A stretch of DNA of 64,000 nucleotides from Delphinapterus leucas (Eukaryota; Chordata; Mammalia; Artiodactyla; Monodontidae). The first letter of the stretch is position 1; every line of letters starts with the position of its first letter. Both the position numbers and the translations under genes were made by a program. Below are positions 32,486-44,548 of this stretch, in pieces. Below the pieces are notes generated by a model, which worked only from the letters and a program-made list of their open reading frames with translations, was not told the DNA's origin and did not search any database. The DNA lies in the NCBI RefSeq assembly GCF_002288925.2, contig NW_022098094.1, positions 1,682,995-1,746,994 of the forward strand, in the 5' to 3' direction.

Positions 32486-33379
32486 TTTTTAGCTGAGTAA
32501 TAGTCCATGGTGTGGCTGTACCACAGTCTGTTTTACCATTCACCTACTGAGGGACATTTGGTGGTTTCCAAGTTTTGGTTATTACAAATCAAGGTGCTGC
32601 AAGCAGTTATGTACCTCTATTTGTGCAAACATGAGTTTTCATTTCTCTGGAGTAAGTGCCCAGGACAGCAATTTGGGGCCATATGATAAGTGTATGTTTA
32701 GTTTTTCAAAGAAGTGGCCACATTGTTTTCCAGAGTTGATGGTGTACCTTGTTATATTCCCACCAGCAATGTATGAGATTCAGATTCTCCACATCCTCAC
32801 CAGAATTTCATGTTGATGCTGTTATTTAGCTGATCTAATAGGTGTGTAGTATAACCCATACGGTTTTTAAACCTGCATTTCCCTAACAGCTAGTGATGTT
32901 GAACATTTTCCCATGTGCTTTTTTGCCATCCACATACCCTTTTCAGTGAAATGCCTCTTAATGTCTTTTGCACATTTTCTAATTGGGTTTTTTTTTTTAA
33001 ATGTTGAGTTTAAGAGTTCTTCATATAATGTAGATACTAGTCCTTTGTCAGATATGTGGTTTACAAATATTTTCTACAAGTCTGTAGCTTGTCTTAACTG
33101 AGTCTTTCTCTTAACAGGGTCTTAAGGCTCTTAACAGAGCCCTTCACAGAACAAAAGTTTTTAATTTGATGTCCAGCCTACCAGGTTTTTCTTTTATGGG
33201 TTGTGTTATTCGTGTCATATCTAAGAACTTTTCCCCAAATCCTAGGTCCTGAAGATTTGTTCCTATGTTATTTTCTAAACATTGTATGGTTTTATGTTTT
33301 ACATTTAAATCTGTGATCCATTTTCACTCAATTTTTGTGTAGGTATGAGGTTGAGCTTCCTTTTTTTTGTCTGTAAGTA

Positions 33380-34250
33380 ATTTCTCCATGGCTTTGTTTA
33401 CTTATATCCTTTTTACTCTGAAATTAAAGTACATCTTTTTTTCTAGTTATTCCTCATTCTTCCTTCTTTTGAAAGATGTATAATATCTCCTATGACAATA
33501 AATATATATATAAAAGCTAGTGAAAATTTGGTGTCCAAGGAATAATTGTCTGTGTGGAGATTTTGATTATTTTTAACTTTTATTTAATGACTGACCAGTG
33601 TAGTTTTAGAAATACACACCAATCTGGCAATCGCTAACAAAGTTCATGTCTCCCAGGAGTTGACCGGATGCAACCTTAGGAAGCTAGTACCCTTACCAGA
33701 GCAGGTGTCTATAAATCCAGACAGTCATGAGTGGTTTTTTTTTTAATTATCAGGAAACTGTGTGTGAAACAAAGCAACATATAAGAAAGAAGAAAACCTT
33801 TGAAAGGATAGGAAGTTAATATGACATCCAGGAAGCAGTTAGACCTCAGTTGAGAATGATCAGAGCAGCAAGGAAGGAAAAGGGCCATGTGCACCAGGGG
33901 CTTTCTCCCCAAGGGAGCATGGCCAAGCCCAGGTGGTTAGCTTTAGTCACCTCTGAGGATGAAGCCCTTTGTCTCCACTGGGTTACCAGACGTCCTCCTA
34001 GTGTCTACGGGCAGCTCCTTTCAGAATTGCCCTCAGTCACATAAGAAAATACTAATAATTATCATTCTTTAAAGTCATGCGTGCACACACACACAGGCAT
34101 ATACACACCATTATCAAAAATGCCGACGTGCTAGTTGGACATTCCTGATTCACCATACCTGACTGAATCTGACTTTTGGCTGTTTTGTAAACATCAGTGT
34201 GACTTTCATAGGATACGCTGCTAGGTTAAATTTTTTTTTTAATTGGGCTT
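33380..34250. other. Unique sequence, no gene seen
   Basis: AT-rich, then mixed. A short CA tract lies near 34084-34096. No exon is recognised. Confidence 0.3.
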
Positions 34251-34257
34251 TAATTAA

Positions 34258-34376
34258 GAGAAAGAGAGAGGGAGAGACAGAGAGAGAGAGAAAGGAAGAA
34301 AAGAAAGAGGAAGGAAGGAAGGAAAGAAGAGAGGAAGGAAGGAAGGGAGGGAGGGAGGAAGAAAGGGGGAAAGAAG
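34258..34376 (+). repeat. Purine (GA/GGAA)n low-complexity tract
   Basis: About 120 bases of almost pure A and G: GA units first, then GGAA and GGGA units. The 103-codon open frame through it is a translation of this repeat. Confidence 0.93.
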
Positions 34377-34584
34377 TCCAGGCTGCCTCATTTGGGAAGT
34401 ATGCATCCTTCCAAAGGGATTATCCTGAAGGAGGCAACCACTTTTTAGTGTGTACCTTTGAGTATGTTTCTTTAAAATCCATAAACATTGCTTTATTTTG
34501 TTTTTCTTGAAAAGTGGTAATATTTAATTAAACATACTTGGGGAAATTTCCCTGACTAAATTTTCTTATTAAAAAGTGTTTCTT

Positions 34585-34794
34585 GGGCTTCCCTGGTGGC
34601 ACAGTGGTTGAGAGTCCGCCTGCCGATGCAGGGGACACGGGTTCGTGCCCCGGTCCGGGAAGACCCCACATGCCGCGGAGTAGCTGGGCCCGTGAGCCAT
34701 GGCCGCTGAGCCTGCGCGTCCGGAGCCTGTGCTTCACCGCGGGAGAGGCCACAGCAGTGAGAGGCCTGCATACTGCAGAAAAAAAAAAAAAAAA
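34585..34794 (+). mobile_element. CHR-2 SINE, full length
   Basis: Head GGGCTTCCCTGGTGGCAC, A box near 34594-34612, B box CGGGTTCGTGCCCC near 34639-34652, body and a run of about 16 A. The flanks AAAAAGTGTTTCTT and AAAAGTTTCTTT are similar and probably a decayed target duplication. Followed 11 bp later by another SINE in the same orientation. Confidence 0.92.
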
Positions 34795-34805
34795 GTTTCT
34801 TTCCA

Positions 34806-35003
34806 GGGACTTCCCTTGTGGTCCAGTGGTTAAGACTTCACCTTCCAATGCAGGGAATGCGGGTTCGATCCCTGGTTGGGGAGCTAAGATCCCACATGCC
34901 TTGCAGCCAAAAAACCAAAAAACAGAAAACAGAAGCAGTATTGTAACAAATTCAATAAAGACTTTAAAAATGGTCCACATCGAAAAGAAACATCTTTAAA
35001 AAC
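34806..35003 (+). mobile_element. CHR-1-type SINE with extended tail
   Basis: Head GGGACTTCCCTTGTGGTCC, B box GGGTTCGATCCC (34861-34872), an A-rich linker, then the tail region AAGCAGTATTGTAACAAATT and GACTTTAAAAATGGTCCAC ending A-rich. This tail is known from an older tRNA-Glu SINE type of cetartiodactyls. It lies directly after a CHR-2 copy. Confidence 0.85.
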
Positions 35004-35009
35004 AAAGTG

Positions 35010-35835
35010 CTTATTTCCAGATTTCAGTTCACCTGGACATCCCCCCACTCCCCATATTATTTTTGGAGCTTCATAGGTTTTCCTTGGCCAGGAGAACATT
35101 GTGGTACAGTGAAGAAAATACGGGCAGGACTTTTATATAAAGGGAGTGGATAACACACATTTATTTTGGCCCTTCCTTGAATTCCCACTGTAAAATATGG
35201 AAAAAGATTTTTTGAAAGATGTAAACTCACAAATTTTCTTCTAAAGAGGGTAGGAAAGAAAAGCAGCTACATTTTGGAAGCTAAGCAGAGAAATTTCCAT
35301 TTCCAGAAATAAGACACATCAGGGTATTCAGATCATCTTCCCCTTTGAAAGTGATAAAATGATGATTCAACTCTAAAGAAGCTTATTTTTAAATTATTGA
35401 CCAGCTGACAGGATAAGTAATTATCAGGATGGACTATAAGCCTGTAACCAGAGGGGTTAGCCAGGCACCAACAGCTTTTGTCCTGAGGGCACCAGCTAAG
35501 CCAAGCAAAGATAAAACTCCATGGGCTCTTAAAGTTTGGAGCCATGCAAAAGTGCAGCTTCACAGGAAGCCATGCCCTCAAGGTGCTGGTATTAGAAGGG
35601 GCCACACTCTCAGAAGAGGAGCTACGAAATAAACCCACACACAGAATCAACTCGTGCACCTGGAAGGAAAGGGAATGTTCTAAATCTGATAAGGGGCAGA
35701 TACAAAACAAAGTGAGACGAAGACAAAACAAAAACCTACAGCAAAATCCTACCTATCCTGAAATGTTGAAATCTGCCCCTTTCAGATCAGAAGCAGGACA
35801 GGAATGATTGCTCTCAACTCGTCACCTCGGCATCA
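35010..35835. other. Unique sequence, no gene seen
   Basis: AT-rich, then mixed. Two overlapping open frames (35333-35731 minus, 35544-35807 plus) show no motif. Confidence 0.3.
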
Positions 35836-35837
35836 CG

Positions 35838-36345
35838 GAGGTGCCAAAAGTGGAAGGTGTAAGACAAATAAGCATGAGGGTTGGGAAAGAAAGAACAAAA
35901 CTGTCTCCTTGAAACTGAGCAGGACCCTGTGGGGCTCCTGGGCACAGAAGCCTTTCTGTCCCCCATTTCTTGTTGGTAGGGAACAGACTGCAGCCTCGGT
36001 GACCTTCCCTGAGTTCCAAAGGGCAATTCGAACAGTTGCTAATCAAGGGAGGTGCAGCCAAGAAACCACCTGAGGCGAGATTAAAGGGGCCAGAGAAGCT
36101 CAAGAGGAAGATCACCTGAGACCAGATTAGAAGATTGCGCCCCTGCACACACCCTAAATTTATGAGCAACCCCGCCCTTGAACTTTTGCTGTAAAACTCC
36201 TCATCAGATCTTCCTGGGTTGGGACACAGTTTTTTGGGCAAGAGCCTGCTGTGTTCTGCTTTGCCTGGCAAAGCAATAAAGCTGTTCTTTTCTACTTCAC
36301 CCAAAACTCTGTCTCCGAGATTTGATTCCACACAGCGCACAGAGG
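35838..36345 (+). mobile_element. Solo ERV1-type LTR with 4-bp duplication
   Basis: A 500-bp LTR, 35842-36341, starts TGCCAAAAG, ends CAGCGCACA and is flanked by GAGG on both sides (35838-35841 and 36342-36345); four bases is typical of gammaretrovirus-like ERVs. Promoter-like parts are a GC box (CCCCGCCC, about 36168) and an AATAAA at 36275-36280, followed by a U5-like TCTCCGAGATTTGATTCC. No internal viral genes adjoin it. The minus strand is open across almost the whole LTR (35822-36340), which I take as chance. Confidence 0.65.
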
Positions 36346-36394
36346 CTGAATTTTTGGCATCATTCCAAGAAGGAAAAGAATGAGGATGCTCCGA

Positions 36395-36510
36395 CAGCCA
36401 CTTTCCAGCCTGGTCCTGCCATGGATTCAGGCTGTGACCTTGGGCAGCTTCTCGCTGGACTTCAATTTCTTCACCTGTGAATTAGTATTAACAAAGCCCC
36501 AAACTATGTT
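36395..36510 (+). mobile_element. MIR fragment, sense
   Basis: GGATTCAGGCTGTGACCTTG, GGGCAGCTTCTCGCTGGAC and CAATTTCTTCACCTGTG match the MIR core. Confidence 0.5.
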
Positions 36511-36514
36511 AGCT

Positions 36515-38695
36515 GGTTGTAAAACCAAAATGAATAAGAGCAACAAAAAGAGAATTGCAAAGATTTATGCACTATACAAAGATAGGATATTGTACATATT
36601 ACTTTTATCCCTGGTATAGTTTTGTGTTTAGAGATTCATAGAGTAAGCGAAATAATGTGACAGATTTTGTAGCAATCATTGGTTCACCCATATAATTTAT
36701 TCACTCTGGGCAATTTTGTCCTTTGTATTCATTGGAAATAAAAGGCCTGCTGGAAAATCAAATGTTTTCATGGAAGAGTTGATGCAACAGTATTCTCCTA
36801 AATTTATTTAATAAAAGGCTGATTCCAAAGAGAATGAGAAAATACATTCTTAAAAATAAGAGTGTGCTGGATGCAAAAGAATGTATTCCTTTGTGTACTT
36901 ATCTGTGGGAGAGTTGCATCTTCATTATGCAAAAATGAAGAGCCCTCAGGTGTCCTCAAACAGAGGGAGATAACACAGATGTGCCTGAGAAATACTGTAG
37001 ATAAATGTAAATTCACTGTAGAAAGACAGTATGAGGCAAAACTTTGTTTAGGTGGAAGGACCCTAGCAAAAGAGATTTAAATCAATGAAGCACCAAAGAA
37101 TCTTATCACACTGAGATCGCCCCCTAAGGCCAACCTGAAGCAAAAGACTTTATAGGAGATTTATATCAAAGAAAAGCTTTTATCAGCTTTTTAGATAGCT
37201 TCGATTTAACTTGCAGTAACAATTGGATTCTCCTCCAACCCTGGGATTTTTCTTTTGTTTGAGAGAGAAGGAAGAGGGTAGGAGGGAGGGACTGGTGATG
37301 AAAACGTAAATAGAGATGAGATGAGGCTTAAGGAATGTTTTATTTTATAACAGTTTTTAAAAATATTATTTGAGTTGTGTCTCATGCCTATTTTAACAAT
37401 AATTCTTTTAACTGGGAATTTTTTACAAGCAAATATTATACTCATAACTGCTCTTCAGATATCATATACACATTAAGCTAAGGGCATCCATTAATAATTC
37501 AAGTCTTTCATTCCCTTTCATCCTATTGTCTAATACTTAAGATGTTAATGTGAAGAGAAATTGTGCAAATAGCATTCTACTGTTACAGTATTAAAATAAT
37601 GGAGAGATATGCACTCTCAACCCTTTTACGAAAGTCATGAGCAGTCAAGTAGGAAATGAGAGCCATGTCAGTCATACTAGAATAATCCCTCCAATTGATT
37701 CTGGCCTCTTATCAAGTGTTCACTTTTGCACAGAATGGTCCTTTCTCACATGTACATTTCTTTCTCCCTTCCCTTCTGCAGCCTGTCCCCAGATGCTTGT
37801 AAACAGTTGTGCCTGCAAGTAAGCCAAGAAGCCTTCTCAAAAACATCGCACATGGCGAAGCAACTGGCCCCGCCTCCATCAGCAGATGCCAACAGCGTTT
37901 CATTTCCTGTTCGTGAGATCCTTTGGTCATCAGTGAAATCTGTGTGAGATGTAACTACAAACGACAGTGACAAGGAATTATCTGATTTACATGATAAGTC
38001 ACATGCCAGGAAGTTCTGTTGATCAGCTCCGCTCTGTATTTCTCCGTAAGTTGCAAAATCATTAGTGATATGAAGTGTCACTTACACGTGGAAGAATTAC
38101 CACAGGAAAAAACTCTGCTCCACTTGAGTAATGTGATGGCCACTTGACCAGTTCAAACCTTGGGGTGTAGCTAGGTGCTTCCCACTCCTTCACTCTTCAA
38201 GTAGATTATAGAATCGTTCTCTCATGCCAGAATGGGGAGCCTTGCGTGGCTGGATGAAAAATCTGATGGGTTTACAAATCAGTTTGCTTATTACTCACCG
38301 AACCCTCTATCCGGATACCCTGTGGCCCACGAGGGCTTTGAATATTTCAATCCACACAGATGGACTGGTGCTCCAGAGCCTGGCAACATTTCGCAATGCA
38401 TGCCTTGCAAAATCTCTGCTTTTATGCAAATGAAAGACCCTCCGCTTTACCCCTGCTATCAACTTAATTAGCCAGATTTCTCTGAAAGCTAGCTTGCTGC
38501 CTCCAAGCTAATGAAGGCTCGCCACACTCTTTCTTTCCCAGATTGTGCTTAATAAACAGAAAGTGGAGAAGGTAACGAGGAAAAATCGGAAGCAGCTGCA
38601 TTACAAGCAGGAGTGAAGGAGAGCTGATTTTCCCCCAGCCAGCAGGGATGTCCCTGCTCATGTATTCACAGAAGGTGGGTATTTAAAAAGAAATG
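36515..38695. other. Unique AT-rich sequence, no gene seen
   Basis: About 2.2 kb of mainly AT-rich unique DNA. Frames of 60-110 codons occur on both strands, including a pair at 38224-38471, without motif or splice context that convinces me. Confidence 0.35.
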
Positions 38696-38699
38696 TGGA

Positions 38700-39125
38700 T
38701 TTTGCTTTCACCTAATGAAGCTTTGCTATTTTTAAAGGATCACACTGTGATCGCCATGGTTGCATTAAAAGATAATGGTCGCTGGTGTTCTGTGTGTTAT
38801 TTTTAGCAGGAAGCCTAACACAAAACCTAAGTTAGGCAGCGTGATCCTCATGCCTCCCGAGGGCCTCATTAAAATGAGATGTTTCCCTCCGGAGGCTAGC
38901 TCAGTAAGCAATGTTTAAATTTCTTGATCAGGCTGCACCGAGTTGCCATACAAGAAATGGTTTCGAGAACAAATCCTCTGTCAGGCTGTGGCCCACACCT
39001 TAACAGGAAAATCCCAGTTACTTAAAATGTCAGGAAGGAAATGGTCTTTGGATGAAAGATGTTTAGAATTTGCATCGTTCTAATTAGGAAATAAGAAGGT
39101 ATCTACTCAGCTAGAAAGTAACTGC
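38700..39125. promoter_or_regulatory. Candidate conserved non-coding element
   Basis: Repeat-free sequence with enhancer-like sites: TTAAAAGATAATGGTCGC (GATA core), CATTAAAATGAGATG, TTTAAATTTCTTGATCAGG and CGTTCTAATTAGGAAAT. The text has no microsatellite or retroelement signature over more than 400 bp. The claim rests on composition only. Confidence 0.25.
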
Positions 39126-39129
39126 CCCA

Positions 39130-41515
39130 TCAAATTATACTTTCCTTTGAATAAGCCAATATCAGCTTAATAGCATTTTGCCAAATAATGAAGTCGTGAA
39201 TATTAATCTTCATTTTGAACCCAGGTTGAGTACTAACTGTTTCAAACAGAAAAAGCTGGGATTCTGAGAATAAGGCCTGTTTTAAACTAGTCAAAATTGT
39301 TTTTATAACTGGCAAGTAGGCACACCTGTGATAAAACATTGCTCAGTTCCTCCGTGCTATTTCAAAATCCTAAGTAATTTTCATTGCTGAAAGCATTCCC
39401 AGAATCTCCTCATGTATAAGTCCCTAAAATGCCAAATAAGTAAAAATTATTCTACGATGAATGCAGTATTCCATTTCCTGCTGTTGAAATGCAGATTATT
39501 TTATCCGGCTGTGGTGGTGTGAGGCTTCAGGCCCATCGGCCCTTCTCCATCTCCCATTTTTCCATTCCTGGGTGAGCCTGGGAGCCCCATTCCTTTGTAG
39601 ATGAAGACGAACCAAGGCCCACCTCAAGATGCCGACCCTAAACCTACAACTGTAAGGACATTTGTGTCATAGATGGCAGCTCAGCTGGAGGCCAGGCTGC
39701 CAAGACTTTTTCTCAGGGTTTTCTGTACATCTGAGGTTCTCTGCCAACACATGGTCTGGTTTGCTAACACGCCGCCCTTTCTTCTGAAGATGACATCTAT
39801 TTAAAACCACCGACTTTCCCAGCTGGTTCAATTTTTTTAAAACTGTCTTGGATGACAAGCAGTCCCACAATAGGTCAGATTATCGATGGAGTGACCCAAA
39901 TCAACAGGAAGGCTGGAAAAATCTTCATGAGCTGAGTTTGATCTAGATGTTGAGCCGAGTCTATTAGTCCAGCCTGTGAATTGATAGCTACTTGACCCCC
40001 GAGGTCAACATCCTTGTGTTTGAGTCAGAACTGCTTCCGAGCCCTCCAGATGGGTTGGTGGTGATGCCAGGCTATTGCCATAAGAATAGTTCAGAACTGC
40101 CGTCTGCTTGGGAATAAACGATTTCATAGCAAAAGCGGTGTGCTTACCTTGGGGGTAAGGAACTCCTGGGGATAACCATTTGTACCCTATTCCCAAGCCT
40201 TATTTTACAGTTTGAAAAGCACCTTGCAAGCAAGTAAAGATGTAATTATGGGATATAGTGTTAGTGCTTTGTTTGATAAGAACCTCACTTAAAATTTTAA
40301 ATTGACAGCTATGGTGTTTTTTTAATGATCTACTTTTTTGTTTGTTTATTTTAAAACTAAGTTAAAAATAAAAGGCTAATGAGAAAAAAAAAAAAAGTGA
40401 TGTGCTTAAAGATTCCTGAACTGGACAAATCCTAGTCCAAATGAACAGCAGCCCCAGGAAGGCACACAAGAAATAGGCGTTGAATAGAGCAGACCCAGGG
40501 CAGCCTGGACGCCACATAGTGACGTGGCCAGGTTCACCAGTGACAGATGACCACAGCGCGTCGATTAGGTCATGCCCAGGGCCATTTTTCAAGGTGCACC
40601 TCTGCATTTCTCTAGGAAACTTCGATTTCAGGAAGGAATTAGACTGTACATGTATAGTCTAATATCAAAACGTGTCACATTTATTTTAGCTGCTTTGCAG
40701 AGCCAGACCACTTTAATCTACTCATTCAACCAACACATTTGCCTACAACACGGCAGGCACTGGAAACAAGATGCAGTATACGAATTTGACACATTCGTCA
40801 TCAGAACATCCCCCAAGGTCCCGGGGCTCCAGACATAAGGTAAGTGTGGACTGAACTGCATTGCTAACTATGCACTTCCACTCGTGTGCACTATGCCTCA
40901 ATCACCTGCTGAGTACTGAGGGGAAGAGAGTTCACGTGGGTGGTCCTGTCCCCACTTCACAAGAAGTTTGTGTGGGTCTGAAGCCCAGTGGTGTGGTCAG
41001 GACCAGAGACTAAAAGCAGATGTGTATTCCTGAACTCCATCTGTAATTCAGGTTATCTGACTGTCCTGAGAAATAACACACGGCTCAGTAATTTAGACCA
41101 GAAACATAACACCCCACCTGGCCAAATTGCCTTTCAAGTATATTTTAATTACCATCAGGACACGAAGTCTAGGCCCTGTCTTCAGACAAAGGAAGGAAAA
41201 TCTTCCATTCCTACCCTCAAGGTCAGACAGGAGACACGCAGGTACAAGTATGATTGAAGAAAATGATTTAACAGAAGTGAAGAGAGAAACACTACGTGAC
41301 GGAAATATTCTGCACCAGGCAAGCGCAGAAAATCTCCCTTAAAATTCTTAGGATTTCATTCATTCTTACTCTGTGCCCCACTCCACCACCTCATGTATGA
41401 ATACAGAGTGGCTAAATCTCTATTTCATATACATCAATGTTAGCTCTTTGGTATTCACAGAATGGGTACAATTCTAAAATTGTACATTATTTATATTTAC
41501 CAACTTCCTTCCATG
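39130..41515. other. Unique sequence with minor repeat traces
   Basis: A run of 13 A near 40384-40396 and a weak antisense L2-like piece near 40710-40770 (CTCATTCAACCAACAC, CGGCAGGCACTGG) are the only repeat signs. No gene is seen. Confidence 0.3.
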
Positions 41516-41579
41516 GTCCCCAGGCCTGTCGTCTGGGCATTTCGGGTGCTATTGATGCTCTGTCTGAGTCTGCCCTCCC

Positions 41580-41874
41580 AGAACCCACAGACAGGGGCTT
41601 AAACAACAGACACGTACTTCTCACGGTTCTGGAGGCCAGGAGTCCAAGATCAAGGTGCCGGCATGTGGGTCCTGGTGACGGCTCTCTTCTGGTGCAGAGA
41701 AGTGTCTTCTCACCTGGAGGAAGGGGCAGGGGGCTCTCTGGGGTCTCTTTATAAGGGCACTGATCCCATCGTGGGGCTCCACCCTCATGACCTCATCACC
41801 TCCTTGACACCATCACCTTGGGGGTTAGGTTTCCACATGTGAATCTGGGGGACCCAGACACTCAGTCCATAGTA
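41580..41874 (-). mobile_element. MaLR LTR (MLT1/MST-like), antisense
   Basis: Antisense MaLR order: GGGCTTAAACAACAGACACG, TTCTCACGGTTCTGGAGGCC, GTCCAAGATCAAGGTGCCGG, TTTATAAGGGCACTGATCCC, CCCTCATGACCTCATCACC, CTTGGGGGTTAGGTTTCC and CTCAGTCCATAGTA. The start may lie up to 50 bp further left, where a diverged end is possible. Confidence 0.78.
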
Positions 41875-41879
41875 GGTGG

Positions 41880-44545
41880 CTTTGCAGTGTACTCCTTCCT
41901 TGCTGCAGCCCTGACGGCCCACAGCTCCTCATTCAGTGTCCGGGGTGAACGTTGTTTGCCATGGGTGTTCTCGGCTACAGGCCCTTAAAGCACAAAATGG
42001 CTTTGGGCCCTTCGGGGACACACGGGGCTTCCAGCCACAGACCACTGTCCACCAGCAGCTTCAGTGGAGCCGGGAGGCCAGCACCACTTGCCACAGCCCT
42101 GTCCCCCAGAATCACAGTTCGTCTGCCTGAGAAGAATGAGCAGAAATGGGAACCCCACTAATAAGGGAGAGGTTTCTCCAGATCCCGTGTGTCAGTCGTC
42201 CTGCGGCCTGTGCTGAGGCTTGCCCAGGACGCTGACTTAGAAGTAGGTAAAGTAAGTTAGGGCACACATTGATTCCTGCTAAGTCGCGTCAGGAGCGGAA
42301 GCAGAGTGACCGATGGCCCCTGCACGGCCGCTTGGAACCTGATTTCCACTCCTGTGGTTTCACCTGCTCACATTCAGAATCCAGGGGATGCTACTTAACA
42401 CAGAGAATAAGAAAGGACCCCACGAGCAGGACAGACTTCTGATTAAAGATGGCTTTTCAGGAGGTTCTCTGGGGGCTTTGTGCCTAGCGTGTGTCTCCGT
42501 GTTTTCACTTCTCGAAGGACCACAGAAAACGAGCCCCAGGGAAACCCACCCAGTGTCCACATCCTGTCCCGGATTGACAAGCCCCACCTTCTGCACCCCT
42601 GATTCAAGTCTATGAATTCAAGACCACAAGACGTAGGTGCTTTCTGGTCCAGGCCCTGCTCTGGAAGAAAAGTCAGTTTGCAGATATATGTGCAGAATGC
42701 CAAGGGTGTTTCCGTGGGTACACTGACCAGTGTCAGCCTGTCAGAGGGGCCGTCTGTCCATCTCATCTGAGCAGCTCCGTCTCCCCGCCCCGCTCCCCTA
42801 GACCACCGGTCTAACCCCGCTGCCCACAGCGGGCATATTCATCAGCGGGCTCACCTTCAGTGAGCACGTCACCGCCAGCCCCTGGGCGTGACCCACAGAG
42901 ACAGCTGCATTTGTCCACTGCATCTCCAACAACTACAGCGGTTCTTGGCTTGTAGCAGGAATCCAGTAACTACTGTTGAATGAATGTGTGAATATTTACA
43001 CTGACTGAATACAGTGGGAGAGAACAAACAAACAAAAGGAGGAAATGAAATTTTCACTTTGAATTCTTGAAATTTGATTTTTAAAATCTATAGCAAGTAT
43101 TATGTTACAATTTTTAAAGCTTTTAAAATGACAAATCCTAGATGTAAATAACCCTTAATCCAAAAGGTGACCCTTTCTGGAAAGGCTCTCGGGCTAAAGA
43201 AGGGGAGAAGGGACAGTTTGAGGAGCTCTCAGCTGCACCCCCAATCTCTTCCTCACCTCAGAAACACAGCCACGCACACGGAGTCCTGAAGCCCATCTCA
43301 AAATTTCTCTTCCCTCCAATGCAAGAAGGAGAGACACTTACACACAGGAGGGATTCGGGTCTGTGCTTCCAGATGTGTCCATGAAGACCACTCAGCCTTT
43401 GAAACTCCCACCCTGGGAGCCACTGACCCTGGGCCCCTGAGGCTTTCGGGACATTGCTGGGCGTGTGACCACAAGTGGGTGCTAACGGCCCTGTGACCGT
43501 GAAGTTACCAGGAAGCTGCTGGCAGGTGAAGGAGCCTTGCTTCCTGGGGTGAAGACCAGGTGCCAGTGTCATTAATGTGGGTCAGTTTTCCTTTACGCTC
43601 CATCTGGAAAGCTGTGCCTCGTTGAGGACAACTAGGTTTTCTGGGTCGGTTGTGTTGGGAAAATCTTTGTAGGGGAGGAAGAGTTGAAAGATCAACAAAG
43701 GAAAGGTTCTGAGAAATGTGAGGACTCTATGTTTTGTTATTTTTCTGTGACCCCCAAACAGCACTGGGTGCAGGGGCCTTGGCAAGGCCCAGAGTGTGGG
43801 TTCATGAAGCCCAGCAGCCAGAGGAAGCAGTTAAAGCCGTGGGTCAGAGGAGGTGACACCAGCAGCCCCACGGGTCACAGGTCATCTCTGGGTTCTACGT
43901 AGCAGCCACACACTGCAAAATAGGAAGAACAAAAAGATGAACGAGTGGCAGAGGGGACACAAAAATCACACTCTCCTCCCCAAAAGGCAGCAAGATAAAT
44001 GGCCACTGGGACCTAATAGTCTGCGTGGTTTGTAGGGATCGAACTGGGAAACAAACACACAGAAACAAAAGCTTGGGCAAGTTGGGAGTTAGGGGTTCAG
44101 TTAATGGGTGGTATTTACCAGAAGCACGGCCACAGTGCACTCAGCGGCCTGATTTCACTGGAACTGATGCATGAAAACTGAGCCTGCTGTAAGCTTCTCC
44201 TGCCCTGTCAGCCAGTTGCCCTCTCTCTGTGTCCCAGGTCATCCAGCCCTCCAGAACTTACAGACACAACTGTCTGCCCTCCTAAGGCCAGGGGTGTCCT
44301 CAGGGCTGCTGACATAAGCCCTGGTGGTTTTTAGGGAAGCTCTTCTCTTTTCCAGAGTAGACTATGGAAGTACCCAGAACAATAGAAGGTCAGGGGCAAC
44401 ACATGTGAGCATACTCCATCACTTGGTCAGTTAACCAGGGGGAGTGGCCTGCTGTGTAACTACCATGGATCACTGCAGACTGGGACCACACTGTAGATCT
44501 TAAACCCACACAAGAATCAGGTGAGAGGACTGGGGTGAGACAGTA
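41880..44545. other. Unique sequence, no gene seen
   Basis: Mixed, partly GC-rich. A short MIR/L2-like end is possible at 42950-43010 (AACTACTGTTGAATGAATG). Open frames are short and unsupported. Confidence 0.3.
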
Positions 44546-44548
44546 GTT

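Larger units (their letters stand above)
31353..33375 (-). mobile_element. L1 3' fragment, antisense, twice interrupted
   Basis: A second antisense L1 begins with its own 3'UTR (TTTTGAAATAGTTGTAGATT, GGAAGTTGCAAAGAAAATGC). It is cut by the MLT1 LTR at 31641-32056 and the SINE at 32266-32474, and continues through TTCACCTACTGAGGGACATT, GTGGCCACATTGTTTTCCAG, TTCCCACCAGCAATG and AGTTCTTCATATAATG to about 33375 (GTATGAGGTTGAGCTTCC). That order follows ORF2 backwards. No open frame remains. Confidence 0.75.

Noticed and set aside
34199..34510. 103-codon frame rich in Glu, Arg, Lys and Gly
   Set aside because: Translation of the purine microsatellite at 34258-34376.
35822..36340. 172-codon minus frame taken as a gene
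   Set aside because: It coincides with an ERV LTR on its antisense strand; reported only as an oddity.
38224..38471. Overlapping 69- and 79-codon frames in a unique block, considered as an exon
   Set aside because: No splice sites that fit, and no recognisable family; non-coding conserved DNA is as likely.
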